A stretch of 37,316 nucleotides of DNA, taken from positions 1-37,316 of the forward strand of contig JBBBWG010017112.1 of assembly GCA_037176905.1 (NCBI GenBank), written 5' to 3'. How positions within the stretch are numbered: the stretch's first letter is position 1; the number at the start of each line of letters is the position of its first letter. This document shows, piece by piece, positions 24,292 to 33,395 of this stretch. Source of the stretch: Azolla pinnata. Taxonomy: Eukaryota > Streptophyta > Polypodiopsida > Salviniales > Salviniaceae. Position numbers and translations under genes: made by a program. The notes beneath the pieces are model-generated. The model did not search any database. It was not told the DNA's origin and saw nothing but the letters and a program-made list of their open reading frames with translations.

Positions 24292-24383
24292 GCGGGAAGT
24301 AGAGAGAGAAAGCGCGCGCTTTGGAGTTGGCGGGAACGTAATGAAAAGAAAGGAAAGGGGCGGGAAAAAAATGTAAGCGGGAA
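24292..24383. promoter_or_regulatory. Four E2F-like GCGGGAA sites plus a GC palindrome
   Basis: GCGGGAA (reverse TTCCCGC, the E2F/DP core) occurs at 24292-24298, 24330-24336, 24360-24366 (as GCGGGAAA, a full consensus) and 24377-24383. The perfect palindrome AAAGCGCGCGCTTT lies at 24309-24322. The motifs are seen; E2F binding is inferred. Confidence 0.5.
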
Positions 24384-24800
24384 GAAAAAGAAAGAGGAAA
24401 CGAAAAAAAGGGAAAAGAGAGAGGAAAAATAGAGAGAAAAATAAAGAGAGAGAAAACGAAAATGAAAAAGAGAGAGAAAAGAAAATGAAGAAGAAAGAGA
24501 AAATGAAAATGAAGAAGAAAGAGAAAATGAAAATGAACAAGAAAGAGAAAAGAAAATGAAAAAGAAAGAGAAAATGAAAATGAACAAGAAAGAGAAAAGA
24601 AAACGAAAAAGAAAGAGAAAATGAAAATGAAAAAGAAAAAGAAAGAGAGAGGAAATGAAAGAGGAAATGAAAAAGAAAAAGAAAGAGAGAGGAAATGAAA
24701 GAGAAATAGAGAGAGAAAAAGAGAAGGAAAAAGAAAGAGAGAACGAGAATGAGAAAGAAACAGAATGAGGAAAAAAAAAGAGAAAAGAAAATGGAAAAGG
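24384..24800. repeat. Polypurine (GAAA)-type tract with higher-order repeats
   Basis: The plus strand is almost only A and G, with occasional T or C. Nested units are visible: a 24-bp unit (GAAGAAGAAAGAG...) twice in 24487-24534, then a 47-bp unit starting GAACAAGAAAGAGAAAAG at 24535 and 24582. GAAAGAGAGAGGAAATGAAA recurs near 24640-24700. Long Phe/Ser/Leu-rich ORFs on the minus strand come from this composition. Confidence 0.85.
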
Positions 24801-24841
24801 AGGAGAGAGAAAAGGGCAGGAAAAAGCGAGCGCCCGCCGGA

Positions 24842-24882
24842 TTGGCGCCAGAAATAAATATCTCGGGAGATGGGCGCCAAAA
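24842..24882. promoter_or_regulatory. Inverted pair of TTGGCGCC / GGCGCCAAAA sites
   Basis: TTGGCGCC at 24842-24849 faces GGCGCCAAAA at 24873-24882. The second contains a full E2F consensus on the minus strand (TTTGGCGC). They flank the end of the polypurine tract, and TTTATTTTATTTTATTTTTT follows at about 24915-24935. Confidence 0.45.
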
Positions 24883-25012
24883 TTATCTCTCTCTTCCCAT
24901 TTTCTTTTTTGTCATTTATTTTATTTTATTTTTTGGCGGGTTTTTTTTTGTGTCCCCCACATCCCGACAATTAAATGCGGGCCTTTACGGCTGTCCCTCA
25001 GAGAAACAGGGT

Positions 25013-25065
25013 GACCGGCTGCAGCCGGTCGCCGCCGGTCGCCGCCGGTCGCCGCCGGCTGCCAG
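25013..25065. repeat. GC-rich 10-bp repeat headed by an 18-bp palindrome
   Basis: GACCGGCTGCAGCCGGTC (25013-25030) is a perfect palindrome. It is followed by three further 10-bp units of GCCGCCGGTC type, ending GCCGGCTGCC. The GCCGCC cores resemble ERF-factor GCC boxes, though the flanks differ from the AGCCGCC consensus. Confidence 0.7.
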
Positions 25066-25163
25066 ATTCCCAGCACTCTTTCTTCTTCTTCTTCTTTCTT
25101 CTTCTATTTTTTTGACTTGTCTCTTCTTCTGCTTCTGCTTCTGCTTCTGCTTCTGCTTGTTCA

Positions 25164-25377
25164 GATCTCGTTCAGATCGCTGGGGGCTCGCTAGTCTCGA
25201 TTGACTGAAGCCTCGCTACTAATCCGTTATATACGCATCTCGCTCGGATCGCCGGGGGCTCGCGAATCTCTTGCTGCTTGAAGCCTTGTTATTGATCGGT
25301 TTGCATCTCGTTCCGATTTCTGCTGGCGGCTCTCGCGGAAATCTCTGCTAACGGAAGTCTCGCCATCGATCGGTACT
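25164..25377. repeat. Three tandem copies of a roughly 70-bp leader-like unit
   Basis: Units begin ATCTCGTTCAGATCG (25164), ATCTCGCTCGGATCG (25237) and ATCTCGTTCCGATTT (25305), with periods of 73 and 68 bp. Each continues with a GGCTCGC block, a TCTC word, GAAG(C/T)CT and a final ATCGGT-like end. The array follows a TTCTTC/CTTCTG-rich pyrimidine stretch (25078-25160) typical of plant leaders. No start codon with a credible ORF follows. Confidence 0.7.
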
Positions 25378-25379
25378 CC

Positions 25380-27690
25380 GAAGAAGGGGAACGAATAGCC
25401 GTTCCATGTAGAGCAATGCCATGGGATTTTTAGCTTTTTAACATCGACGGCATTCGATTGTCGCTTGTGCAGGCAGTTGCGCTTGAATTGATATCGATTC
25501 TTGGCAAGTCAGGCGACCTGGGGATTAATCATCTTAGAGTTTCGAGAGGTTCGGGATCTGGATTAAGTCAAGTTAGGTTAGGTTAGGTCGATCCAACGTT
25601 GCTACATCCGTAACATATTGTATGCGTATAGTACATATGCCACGTATTTTAAACGTATTGAATAGAAATTTTATGAATACTTCGCGCATTTATATTTTAA
25701 CATATATGTAGCTGTTACGCACGACAAAAATATGTTCAAATACAGGTTAAATATTGTTAAATACGGGTTCAATACGTTAAAGTATGTTAGCATTTTCTTT
25801 TTCTTTGAAATATACATTGTTATAAGTATACAAATTTGCAACTAATTAAACTCGCGAATCGCTAAAATTTTGCATTTCCCATTTCCTAACATTAAGTAAA
25901 GTTAATAAGTTCTTAAATTGCAGAACATCAAATCACAAATCTGAGTTTATAAGAGAAAAACAATCTTGATTTCAACACATCTGGCTTTACAAAAAGTAAA
26001 ACGACAGTTCCAGAACATTCGAGCACTCTACATACGAAGCATTCGATTATTGGACAAAATGCGCGATTTCTAACAACACAGGGTCGATCCATCATCTTGT
26101 GCGAATCGATGGAGCAAACGAGAAGAGGCATCGAGCCAGTAAACGACAACAACAAGGAAGTAGAAGGATAATAATCGAATGGGATCAGAGGGGCCCCTCG
26201 ATCGGGCGATCGGGCGAAGAATTCTCCCTATATAGACAAAGAGAGAGATTCCTCCTTGCATTTGTATCGAGCCTCATCGTTGCAATTGTTGTTGTTGTGG
26301 TGGTGGTGGTGGTGGTGCCGCGATTCGGCTACAATGATCGCATATGTTGGGATATATGCACACAAATCCTAATCTTCTTCTTTTTCTTTGGATCTTTTGT
26401 AGATTGTATCCTCTTCTCCAGAATCTTCTTCTTATCTAGTTCTGAATCTGGCGTTGTGCTGATCGATTCAATCGGCGCAAAGCTCTCTGTCTCTTCCTTT
26501 CAAAACGTAAATTTCCAAGAAACCCCACCGGATTTATAACACCATCGCAACTAACTAACTAACCTCTTCGTTCAATTAATCAATCAATCAATCAATCATT
26601 TATTTATTCATCTATGTGATCGTGGCCGTGTGTCAAACCGATCGTGGCCATGTGTGAAACCAATCTGTCCACACAATCAATGTTTTGGGCGGTTTGAGAT
26701 GCATGGGATCACTGATCGATCGATCGGATGCCACAATTGTACTTAACAAACAACACTGCTATCTTTTTTTGTTAGTTTTTTCTTTTTCCAAATATAAGAT
26801 TCTACATTAGTTAAAACAGAATTCATATATAAGATTCCACATTAGTTAAAACAGAATCCATATATAAGATTCCACGACATTAGTTAAAACATAATCCATG
26901 TATAAGATTCTACATTAGTTCAAACACAATGTACACGAAAAACTTTTGTGGCAAATAGTTTTGCCATTTCCCATATGACTCTTGCCTACTGATTCAGAGT
27001 TAAGCGTATGATTTTCGTATGGATAGAAGAAAAACAGCAAGAAGAAGAAAAATCTGAGTAGAACTACCTCATGATCAATCACTTAGTTTATTGCCCACGA
27101 ATGTTGTTCTCGATCGTTTACAGATTGCTTTTTGAATCGATCGATCGATCGGTCGGTCTGTCAAAAAAAAAAAAAAAAGAGCATCTTAATCTATCGATCC
27201 TAAATCCATGCTAAACACCGTCCTAATTGTACCGTAGAATCTAGCCTAATTATCACAAATTACTCACCTAATCAGCACTCATGTTTTAAAATTTTTACTC
27301 TTCTTCTTCTTCGTTGCAACGAATTATATCGGCAACATGTGCCCCATGCCTTGGCCATTTTGGTACCCCAACACAACAGGAAATGTGACTTGCTAACTAA
27401 CTAACTAACTAACTTAAAACTCTTTTCTTTTTTTTTACTAACACGCGCTTGTTCCGAGGACTCTCTTCCAACACAGAGGCACACACAAGCCCTCGATTTG
27501 GCCACACAACGCGATGCTATCCACCGATTCTTTTATTTTTTTTTGGCAATGTCATGCGCAAGGCACACACAAGGCACACACACTCCACCCACGAATCGAT
27601 GTCTCGCTCCGAATCTATTTGCGCTTGCATTTGCCCGATTCGTACATCGTAAGTCAACTCCCCCCGAGGAAAGATGATGCTTCATTTGTT
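25380..27690. other. Intergenic or untranslated region, no gene supported
   Basis: Contains TTAGGTTAGGTTAGG (25573-25588), a CTATATAG TATA-like word near 26230, a (GTG)n run (about 26295-26318), a 24-bp duplication (GATCGTGGCCRTGTGT at about 26619 and 26641), (AATC)n at about 26577-26598, and GATCGATC runs at 26713 and 27137. The ORF at 26099-26539 (+) crosses the GTG run (Val-rich) and has no recognised domain. Confidence 0.5.
26791..26932. repeat. Four tandem copies of a 35-bp AT-rich unit
   Basis: TATAAGATTC-ACATTAGTT recurs with starts at 26793, 26828, 26863 and 26901. The periods are 35, 35 and 38 bp; the last gap carries a 3-bp insertion (GAC). Copies differ at only a few positions, so the array is comparatively young. 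Confidence 0.85.
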
Positions 27691-27714
27691 CAGGTCGTAC
27701 GTCAATTATGCACA

Positions 27715-28284
27715 AGATCGATGCACTTATTAAAATCGGGTCGATGCACGAGATCGAACCGATGCGTGACATTGGTTGATGTGCAAGGGTCGATTCGATT
27801 AAGATCGATTGGTGTGCGAGATTGAGCTGTTAATGATCGATCAATTGCGCATGATCGGCTTGATTTGTAAAGATCGATTAGTGTGTGAGATTGACCTGAT
27901 TAAGATGGATTATTCCCACAAGGTCGATTTGATTACGATCAGCCAATGGGCAAGATAAATCTGATTAAGATCGATTAGCGCATGAGGTCTCCCTGATTAA
28001 GATCCATTAATGCACGTGATCAATCTGATTAAGAATGATGCGTAAGATCAACCTGATTAAGATCAATTATTGTGAAAGATTGGCCTGATTATTAAGATTG
28101 ACAAATGCGCAAGATCGGACTGATTCAGATCTGTTAATGCACAAGATCAATCTGATCAAGATCGACCAATGTGTGAGATCAATCCAACTAAGATCGATTA
28201 ATGCACAAGATCAATCCGATCAAGATCAACCAATGTGCGAAATCGATCCAATTAAGATCGATCAATGCGCAAGATCAATCCGAT
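27715..28284. repeat. Decayed minisatellite, 32-bp unit, about 17-18 copies
   Basis: Alternating AAGATCGATTAATGCGC and AAGATCAATCTGATT blocks form a 32-bp unit. In the last part the GCAAGATC-type anchor falls at 28109, 28141, 28173, 28205, 28237 and 28269, an exact 32-bp step. Earlier copies carry small indels. There are no unique spacers between repeats. The ORF at 28098-28379 (+) is a by-product. Confidence 0.85.
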
Positions 28285-28598
28285 CAGTGAATCCATCCAT
28301 CCATGCATGCAAACAGACATACATTGTACATAGTATGTATATTTCTCTTGCCATCGTACATGCACAAAGATCTAAGTAGCGGAACAAGCTTCAACATCAT
28401 CGCTTTACGAAGATCTTTTGCTTGATGATGATGACCTAACCAGGTTAACATTATCGACTTTGCCATCTCTCCGACACCCATCAGGCATCGATCGATCGGT
28501 TGATGGAGTTCGATAGACAGACAAAAAATTTTAAAAGGAAAAGGCACTTCATACTTATCCGCGAATCGGATCGATTCGCAGGCATACATCTTTTGCAT
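28284..28598 (-). CDS. Unrecognised 104-codon ORF, doubtful
   Basis: Open from an ATG at 28598 to a stop at 28284. It includes the stretch AKDLRKAMMLKLVPLLRSLC, which looks helical. It has no family resemblance that I can name. Its 3' end runs into (CATC)n/(CATGCATG) simple DNA next to the 32-bp minisatellite. It might be the last exon of the same decayed gene as the segment at 28894-29113, but no joining frame is shown. Confidence 0.2.
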   Translation of the reverse strand: MQKMYACESIRFADKYEVPFPFKIFCLSIELHQPIDRCLMGVGEMAKSIMLTWLGHHHQAKDLRKAMMLKLVPLLRSLCMYDGKRNIHTMYNVCLFACMDGWIH

Positions 28599-28734
28599 AT
28601 GGACATGACAATTGCATTGGGCAGCAAAAAAGAAAAGGAGAGTTGTAGTAGTAAAACATGAGTAAAAATTCTGATCAAAAGGGAGCCATTTCCTTCCTCA
28701 TTCCCAACTCTAGATCTAACAAGAGCAGTTGTAT

Positions 28735-28800
28735 AGATAGATATATATAGATAGACCCCACATATAGATAGACCCCACAAAGATAGATAGATAGATATAA
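28735..28800. repeat. (ATAG)n microsatellite
   Basis: GATAGATAGATAT runs with a repeated ATAGATAGACCCCACA word (two copies). Confidence 0.85.
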
Positions 28801-28893
28801 AATTTTTGTCTACTCCATATAGTCATCCACAGTTTTCTTTCCCTTTTTCTTCTTCTTCTTCTTCTGATGATGATTACATACCTTTCTTTCCCT

Positions 28894-29113
28894 GTTCTTT
28901 TTCTTGTGGATTTCTTTCTGAAAGTTGCCAGCATTGCCCTTACATATATCACAGTATCTAGCACCATAACCATTTTTTGCAGAGCAATTTCTCTGAGTAC
29001 ATAATTCAAAGAGCATCCAAACCTCTTTCTTCTTTTCTTTCCCTTCATTCTGACTTCCCAATTGGAAAAGAACCACTTGTTTATTTGGTGCTGACAGCTG
29101 CAAGAACAACATC
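28894..29113 (-). CDS. Exon-like segment with a Cys-rich motif, unrecognised
   Basis: On the minus strand a good acceptor (GTTCTTGCAG) is followed by about 73 open codons (LSAPNKQVVLFQLGSQNEG ...) and then a good donor (AAAG/GTATGTAATC). The middle reads ELCTQRNCSAKNGYGARYCD followed by ICKG, with cysteines spaced C-x4-C-x10-C-x2-C, which could be a small metal-binding site. Lys-rich sequence follows. I cannot name the family, nor find confident partner exons upstream or downstream. It may be a live exon of a poorly resolved gene or a relic. Confidence 0.3.
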
Positions 29114-30160
29114 TGGGATATACAAATATATATATTTATATATATATACATGGCAAGATGTACTCCACTTCCTTTTGACTGTGAAATTGCACCCAAAACA
29201 ACTTTTGTATAACCTAGGCCTTTTGAAGATAGAAAAACAAACATTTGGAGCACGAGATTGATCATATGTCGGCTTAACCGACTTTGCGATACAGTTGTTA
29301 TTAGACTTATTGCGCCAACAAACTAAAAAGGATCGAATCCGATCGATTGTCCCACCCAACGTAATCAATGACTGATTCACCAAAGGAAGCCTAATATTGC
29401 GGAAAACTGAGAACTTTTAGACTTGGGAGTTGTATCAGCAACACATATCTAAATGCTATTAAACATGGGCTTTAATCCGTCCATTGGTTTTTGCCTAAAA
29501 ATAACAAGTGGAAAGGATTCCCATCACTCTTGATTCTATTTGCCAGCATCTCAGTGCACAATCAGCCTTATCCAATCCAAGGATTCACTCTCATTATATT
29601 TAAAAAAAAACCAAACAAAGCAACAAACACGATCAAAGTGACTCATCATCATCATACCATAATCGTCGTCATCGTCGTCGTCGTCGTTGTCATCGAAGAA
29701 GCCATTGTTATCAAATACTTTTACAAAACAGATCCTTCCATTAAAAACTCAGGCTGATGCTGCCTAGCAGTCTTTCGCCACATGGTTGAATCGACGATCC
29801 AAGTTGCAAGTTACTGTGTGGATAAGGTTCTGGATCATACCTGCATTAAAACGCATCATCAAGTCCCGTACTTTGAATACGTTGCAAAGATACTTTCACG
29901 TGCAGCTGCCCAATTCAAAGGCTATGTCCATATAAAGAAGAGTATTATGGAATATAGATATGTAGTTATTGAAGCCCAGAATGGAGGGCCAAATAGATTA
30001 AACCAGGGATGATGAGAAACTCCAAACGCAATCCAATCAGACCTGTCTCAATACATGGATTGCAATCTGAAAACATGTAAGCTAAGCCATAGCTACATCA
30101 GAAAAGAAAACAGTGAAATGAATAGTATAATTGGGTCATGGCATCCATGATTGCTCTATG
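29114..30160. other. No gene supported
   Basis: AT-rich. It contains (ATAT)n near 29125-29150, and CATCATCAT followed by CGTCGTCGTCGTCG at 29644-29688. The ORF at 29782-30012 (+) has no recognised content. Confidence 0.45.
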
Positions 30161-30161
30161 C

Positions 30162-30614
30162 CTACAAACCATTGTGTTTTAAACAAGGTCGGGGATCGAG
30201 GTCCCCCATTTTATCCCTCGGTCTCCAAGTTGAGTTGGTGTTGAAGAACATGACTGCCCACAAGCCTTGATGTGCCACCTTCCTCTTGATATCGCTCTCT
30301 TTTGGACAATGTCGGCAAGGACTCTGATAGCCCACCAATGTCGCTTCAGACACGTGAACCAGGAACTCCTTCGATCCATGCATCGGCAACTTTTTCCCTT
30401 CGATTAATCGTTGTACCATTCATGCCCTTAGCTCGATGCGGTGGCAAGAAACCTCTTCATGTGTTTGTATGATATCTCTTTCTTTTCCAAACAGGACCAC
30501 GATGCTCTTGAGTCTTATCCACTTGCCAGCATTATATATGGCTCTACACCGTGATCTCAACAGATTCCACAAGATGTTCCGAGTACACCACCGGCATTGT
30601 TCGTTTCCTTCCAA
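30162..30614 (-). pseudogene. Open frame of about 150 codons with one internal stop, unrecognised
   Basis: The minus strand reads MEGNEQCRWCTRNILW and onward to ELRA, then one TGA (30422-30420), then continues in the same frame from MVQRLIEGKKL to CLKHNGL (stop at 30162). The two halves look like one protein: mixed charged and hydrophobic composition, CxxC at CRWC and CRHC, and no simple-sequence bias. This suggests a formerly continuous coding sequence broken by a stop, or a sequencing difference. I do not recognise the family, and no LTR, transposase or reverse transcriptase motif is nearby. Confidence 0.35.
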
Positions 30615-32900
30615 TCATCAGCTGTTAGAAAATTTTGGTGAATGCTGCAAAAACTTGTTGTAGTACAAGCATATGGGCATAACTATTTGGGCACAAGTTC
30701 TGTTGCTTTTTTCCAGATTTAGGACGCTTGAATTTCTTTGAAGGAAAGAGATGAAGCTCATCCCTAGCTGTTCCTAATAATCAGAATGGAAAGAAAGCAA
30801 AACTGATCTACATTGCTGTTTAACTAACATAAACAGTTGCTTGCACAACTGAAAACTGTTCCATCAACAGAAGCAAATAAGCTTCCGACTGTCTGAGTTG
30901 CCTCGTCCCATGTACAATGCAACAAACTTCCCATTCTTTCAGCTGGATCCTGGTGGAAGTCAATCTGCTCCATACCGTTTGATTTGTGTTAATCGCCAGT
31001 AACAGAATTAGGCCTCTAATCAAGTCTCTGGTTTAACTTCTGGGAGGTGCACAAATTTCTCTGTTTGTTCCATAGTGCACCTTACTGTTGATTCCTCCAT
31101 CTCACAAACAACCTAGTTACTTGTTAGTGAAGAACCCACATGTTGTAAACTCGCATTCTTGGGATATGAAATGTCAGCTTCTTCTACTCTTGTACAAGAC
31201 ATATGTGTCCCAATGTCATTTCTCTAAAGTCTGTCTACTTACAAGGACCGTTCTTTCTCGCAGTTTCAGATTCCCTGCGCTTTAAGCCAAAGTCTAAAAA
31301 TAGATGCATTCTTCTAGCCTGAGAAATCTAGGTGCACATTTCTCGCCTACAGAATGCAAGTACCAGATTGGAGAACACGTTTGAAGCAGAGAATCTCTTC
31401 TTTCTTGGTTTAACTCCTGTCATTGAGAAAGAAGCTTTTGATTGTGTAGGGCGCTTGTGTACTTATTCTGCACACATTCTATAGCTTTTTTTGCACGTGA
31501 AAACTGTGTAAACATGGATTCTATGATTTGAGTGTTTGCCAATCAGTCGATTAGGGGAAAAAAAGTCCGAGGATCAAACAGTCTGAGCGCATGATAATCC
31601 ATCAATTGAGTCTCTCTTTTTCATGCCATCTTCCATACACATGAGCAGCCATGATGTGAAGTACAGTCTACCAAACACACTCATTCGGGCAAGCTTGATT
31701 CATGCCATTATTGATACGAAGACTATTTTGATCAAAACTTGATTGAAAAACTCGCAATGAAAGTAAAGGTCAAAGAAGCACCTGCAGCAAAACAATGGGA
31801 GTTCCGTTTCAAGGGAAATGCACTCTGGTCAAGGATCAACCGACAATCTTCAAGATCATCAAGATCGACCATGGGCTCCCACAGCAAAGCTTTTCTTCGA
31901 GTCACAACAAATAATTCCATAGTTTCATTAGTAAGTGATCAACAAGCGGTTGCCAACAAGTCAACAGAGTGCATGGATGAAAGGGAATGTGCGAAACAGT
32001 GGAAATTGTGATAGTTACAGACCAAAATCAAGCGGAAGAGAAAGATGAGAGCGAACTCCAGCAGCCTATCTAGAAAACCATTATGATCTGGTATGATCGT
32101 TCAGCGAGGACAGCTGTATGCTATTTTCTTCATACAACACTCTCCGCCAATTTTCAAAACAACCCTGCAAAGACATGAAGCCACTATGTAAAAGAAGAAA
32201 GAGCTAAACAAATGCATAAAGGAGACATTCCATGACTTCGTTCCTGCAAATTCTTAAACCCCACAGCCAGTTGAGAAGCTGCCACAAAAGAATTACTTTT
32301 TGAATCTAGCTACACTCCTTTGGCATTCACTACTGCATGGCAAGCTTCAGCAACAAGAGTTAGGTTGTCATATCATAAAAAAGCTTCTAGATATCAGCAT
32401 TAGCTAATCTCGTTAAGATGCAATGCCTGACGTCTGAATAGATACAAGAAATTTCTGATTCCTTCCCAAATGGAACACAGGCTGTTAGGTTCCGTCATGA
32501 AATGCATCACAGAAGTTCCGTGCTATCAAGAACATCACCATAATTATAAAACAAAATATTAACCTCAAGTGTCCCAGAACTCCTTCCAATGTCGATGTCT
32601 TTTCATATGTAACCATCATGAAACAAGGTTTTTGGAACATAGATTCCACAGGTAAACCTTGGGATAATCACCAAGAAGAGCTAGTTACCTTAATCAGAAT
32701 CTTTGTATATACACGAGGACTTGGAAGATTACCCACGTAAAACGTATACAATCAACATTAAAAACCCTACATTTACCCCATTCAATTTCTTCCAACAGTG
32801 ATAGGGAGACCTCATGCATTGACGATAATGTCGTGTCATAAACCTGATTTCTTCCACTGAACATAGCAGATTTCAATGAAACCATAATAGAAAAGCTTAA
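30615..32900. other. No gene supported
   Basis: Mixed AT-rich DNA. The ORFs at 31739-32011 (+) and 31732-31920 (-) overlap each other and neither has a recognisable domain or flanking splice partners. Part of the right-hand side may be 3' flank of the minus-strand gene that ends at 33396. Confidence 0.4.
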
Positions 32901-32907
32901 ACCTTTA

Positions 32908-33080
32908 CCTGGGACGAGTACGCTTTTAACCAGATCATTCGCATCATGTGTTATAACTATGTTACCATGTCATAGTCATGATTGTAGCGTGGAAACCTGG
33001 GATGAGTATCTTTAACCAGTTCATTCTCACCATGCATTATAACCATGCCACCATGTCATACTCATGATTGTAGAGTGAAA
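32908..33080. repeat. 88-bp tandem duplication
   Basis: CCTGGGAYGAGTA starts both copies (32908 and 32996). Both contain TTTAACCAG-TCATTC, TTATAAC-ATG, ACCATGTCATA-TCATGATTG and TAG-GTG-AAA. Confidence 0.8.
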
Positions 33081-33395
33081 GAATGTCATGGGTCTTACAG
33101 GAACTTTTTTCATGGTTAAACGAAAAAGCTAAAATGTACATTAGTTTCATAGTTAAAACACGGACTAATCTCACAGTTGGTTATTACACAAAAATATTAT
33201 ACATTCAGTTGAATTATTAAATGCAATCAACCAGATCATCATAAGCAGAATGTTATGTTCCATTTTGTTATCGATGGTAATGTGGAGGAGAATTCCACAA
33301 GCATCTACACTTGAAACGAACAATCTCCTCATTAGCAGTACAACACCTCACTAGGAAAAAAAGCGATCGTTTCTGTTCATAATATCAGAAATACC

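Noticed and set aside
24254..24880. 208-codon minus-strand ORF
   Set aside because: It consists almost wholly of Phe, Ser and Leu from the polypyrimidine strand; no domain or splice support.
25434..25583. 50 open codons after a TTGTGCAG acceptor-like site (AVALELISILGKSGDLGINH)
   Set aside because: It reads somewhat like protein, but there is no ATG, no clear donor and no partner exon; length is within chance.
26099..26539. 146-codon plus-strand ORF with a Val-rich hydrophobic stretch
   Set aside because: The hydrophobic part is the translation of a (GTG)n run, and no family resemblance is seen.
27715..28284. 32-bp repeats resembling a CRISPR array, and the 93-codon ORF (28098-28379) over them
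   Set aside because: There are no spacers, the units are contiguous and diverged, and the ORF is repeat-derived.
29782..30012. 76-codon plus-strand ORF
   Set aside because: Unrecognised, isolated and within the length expected by chance.
31732..32011. Overlapping ORFs on both strands (90 and 62 codons)
   Set aside because: No recognised content, and neither has convincing splice partners or promoter signals.
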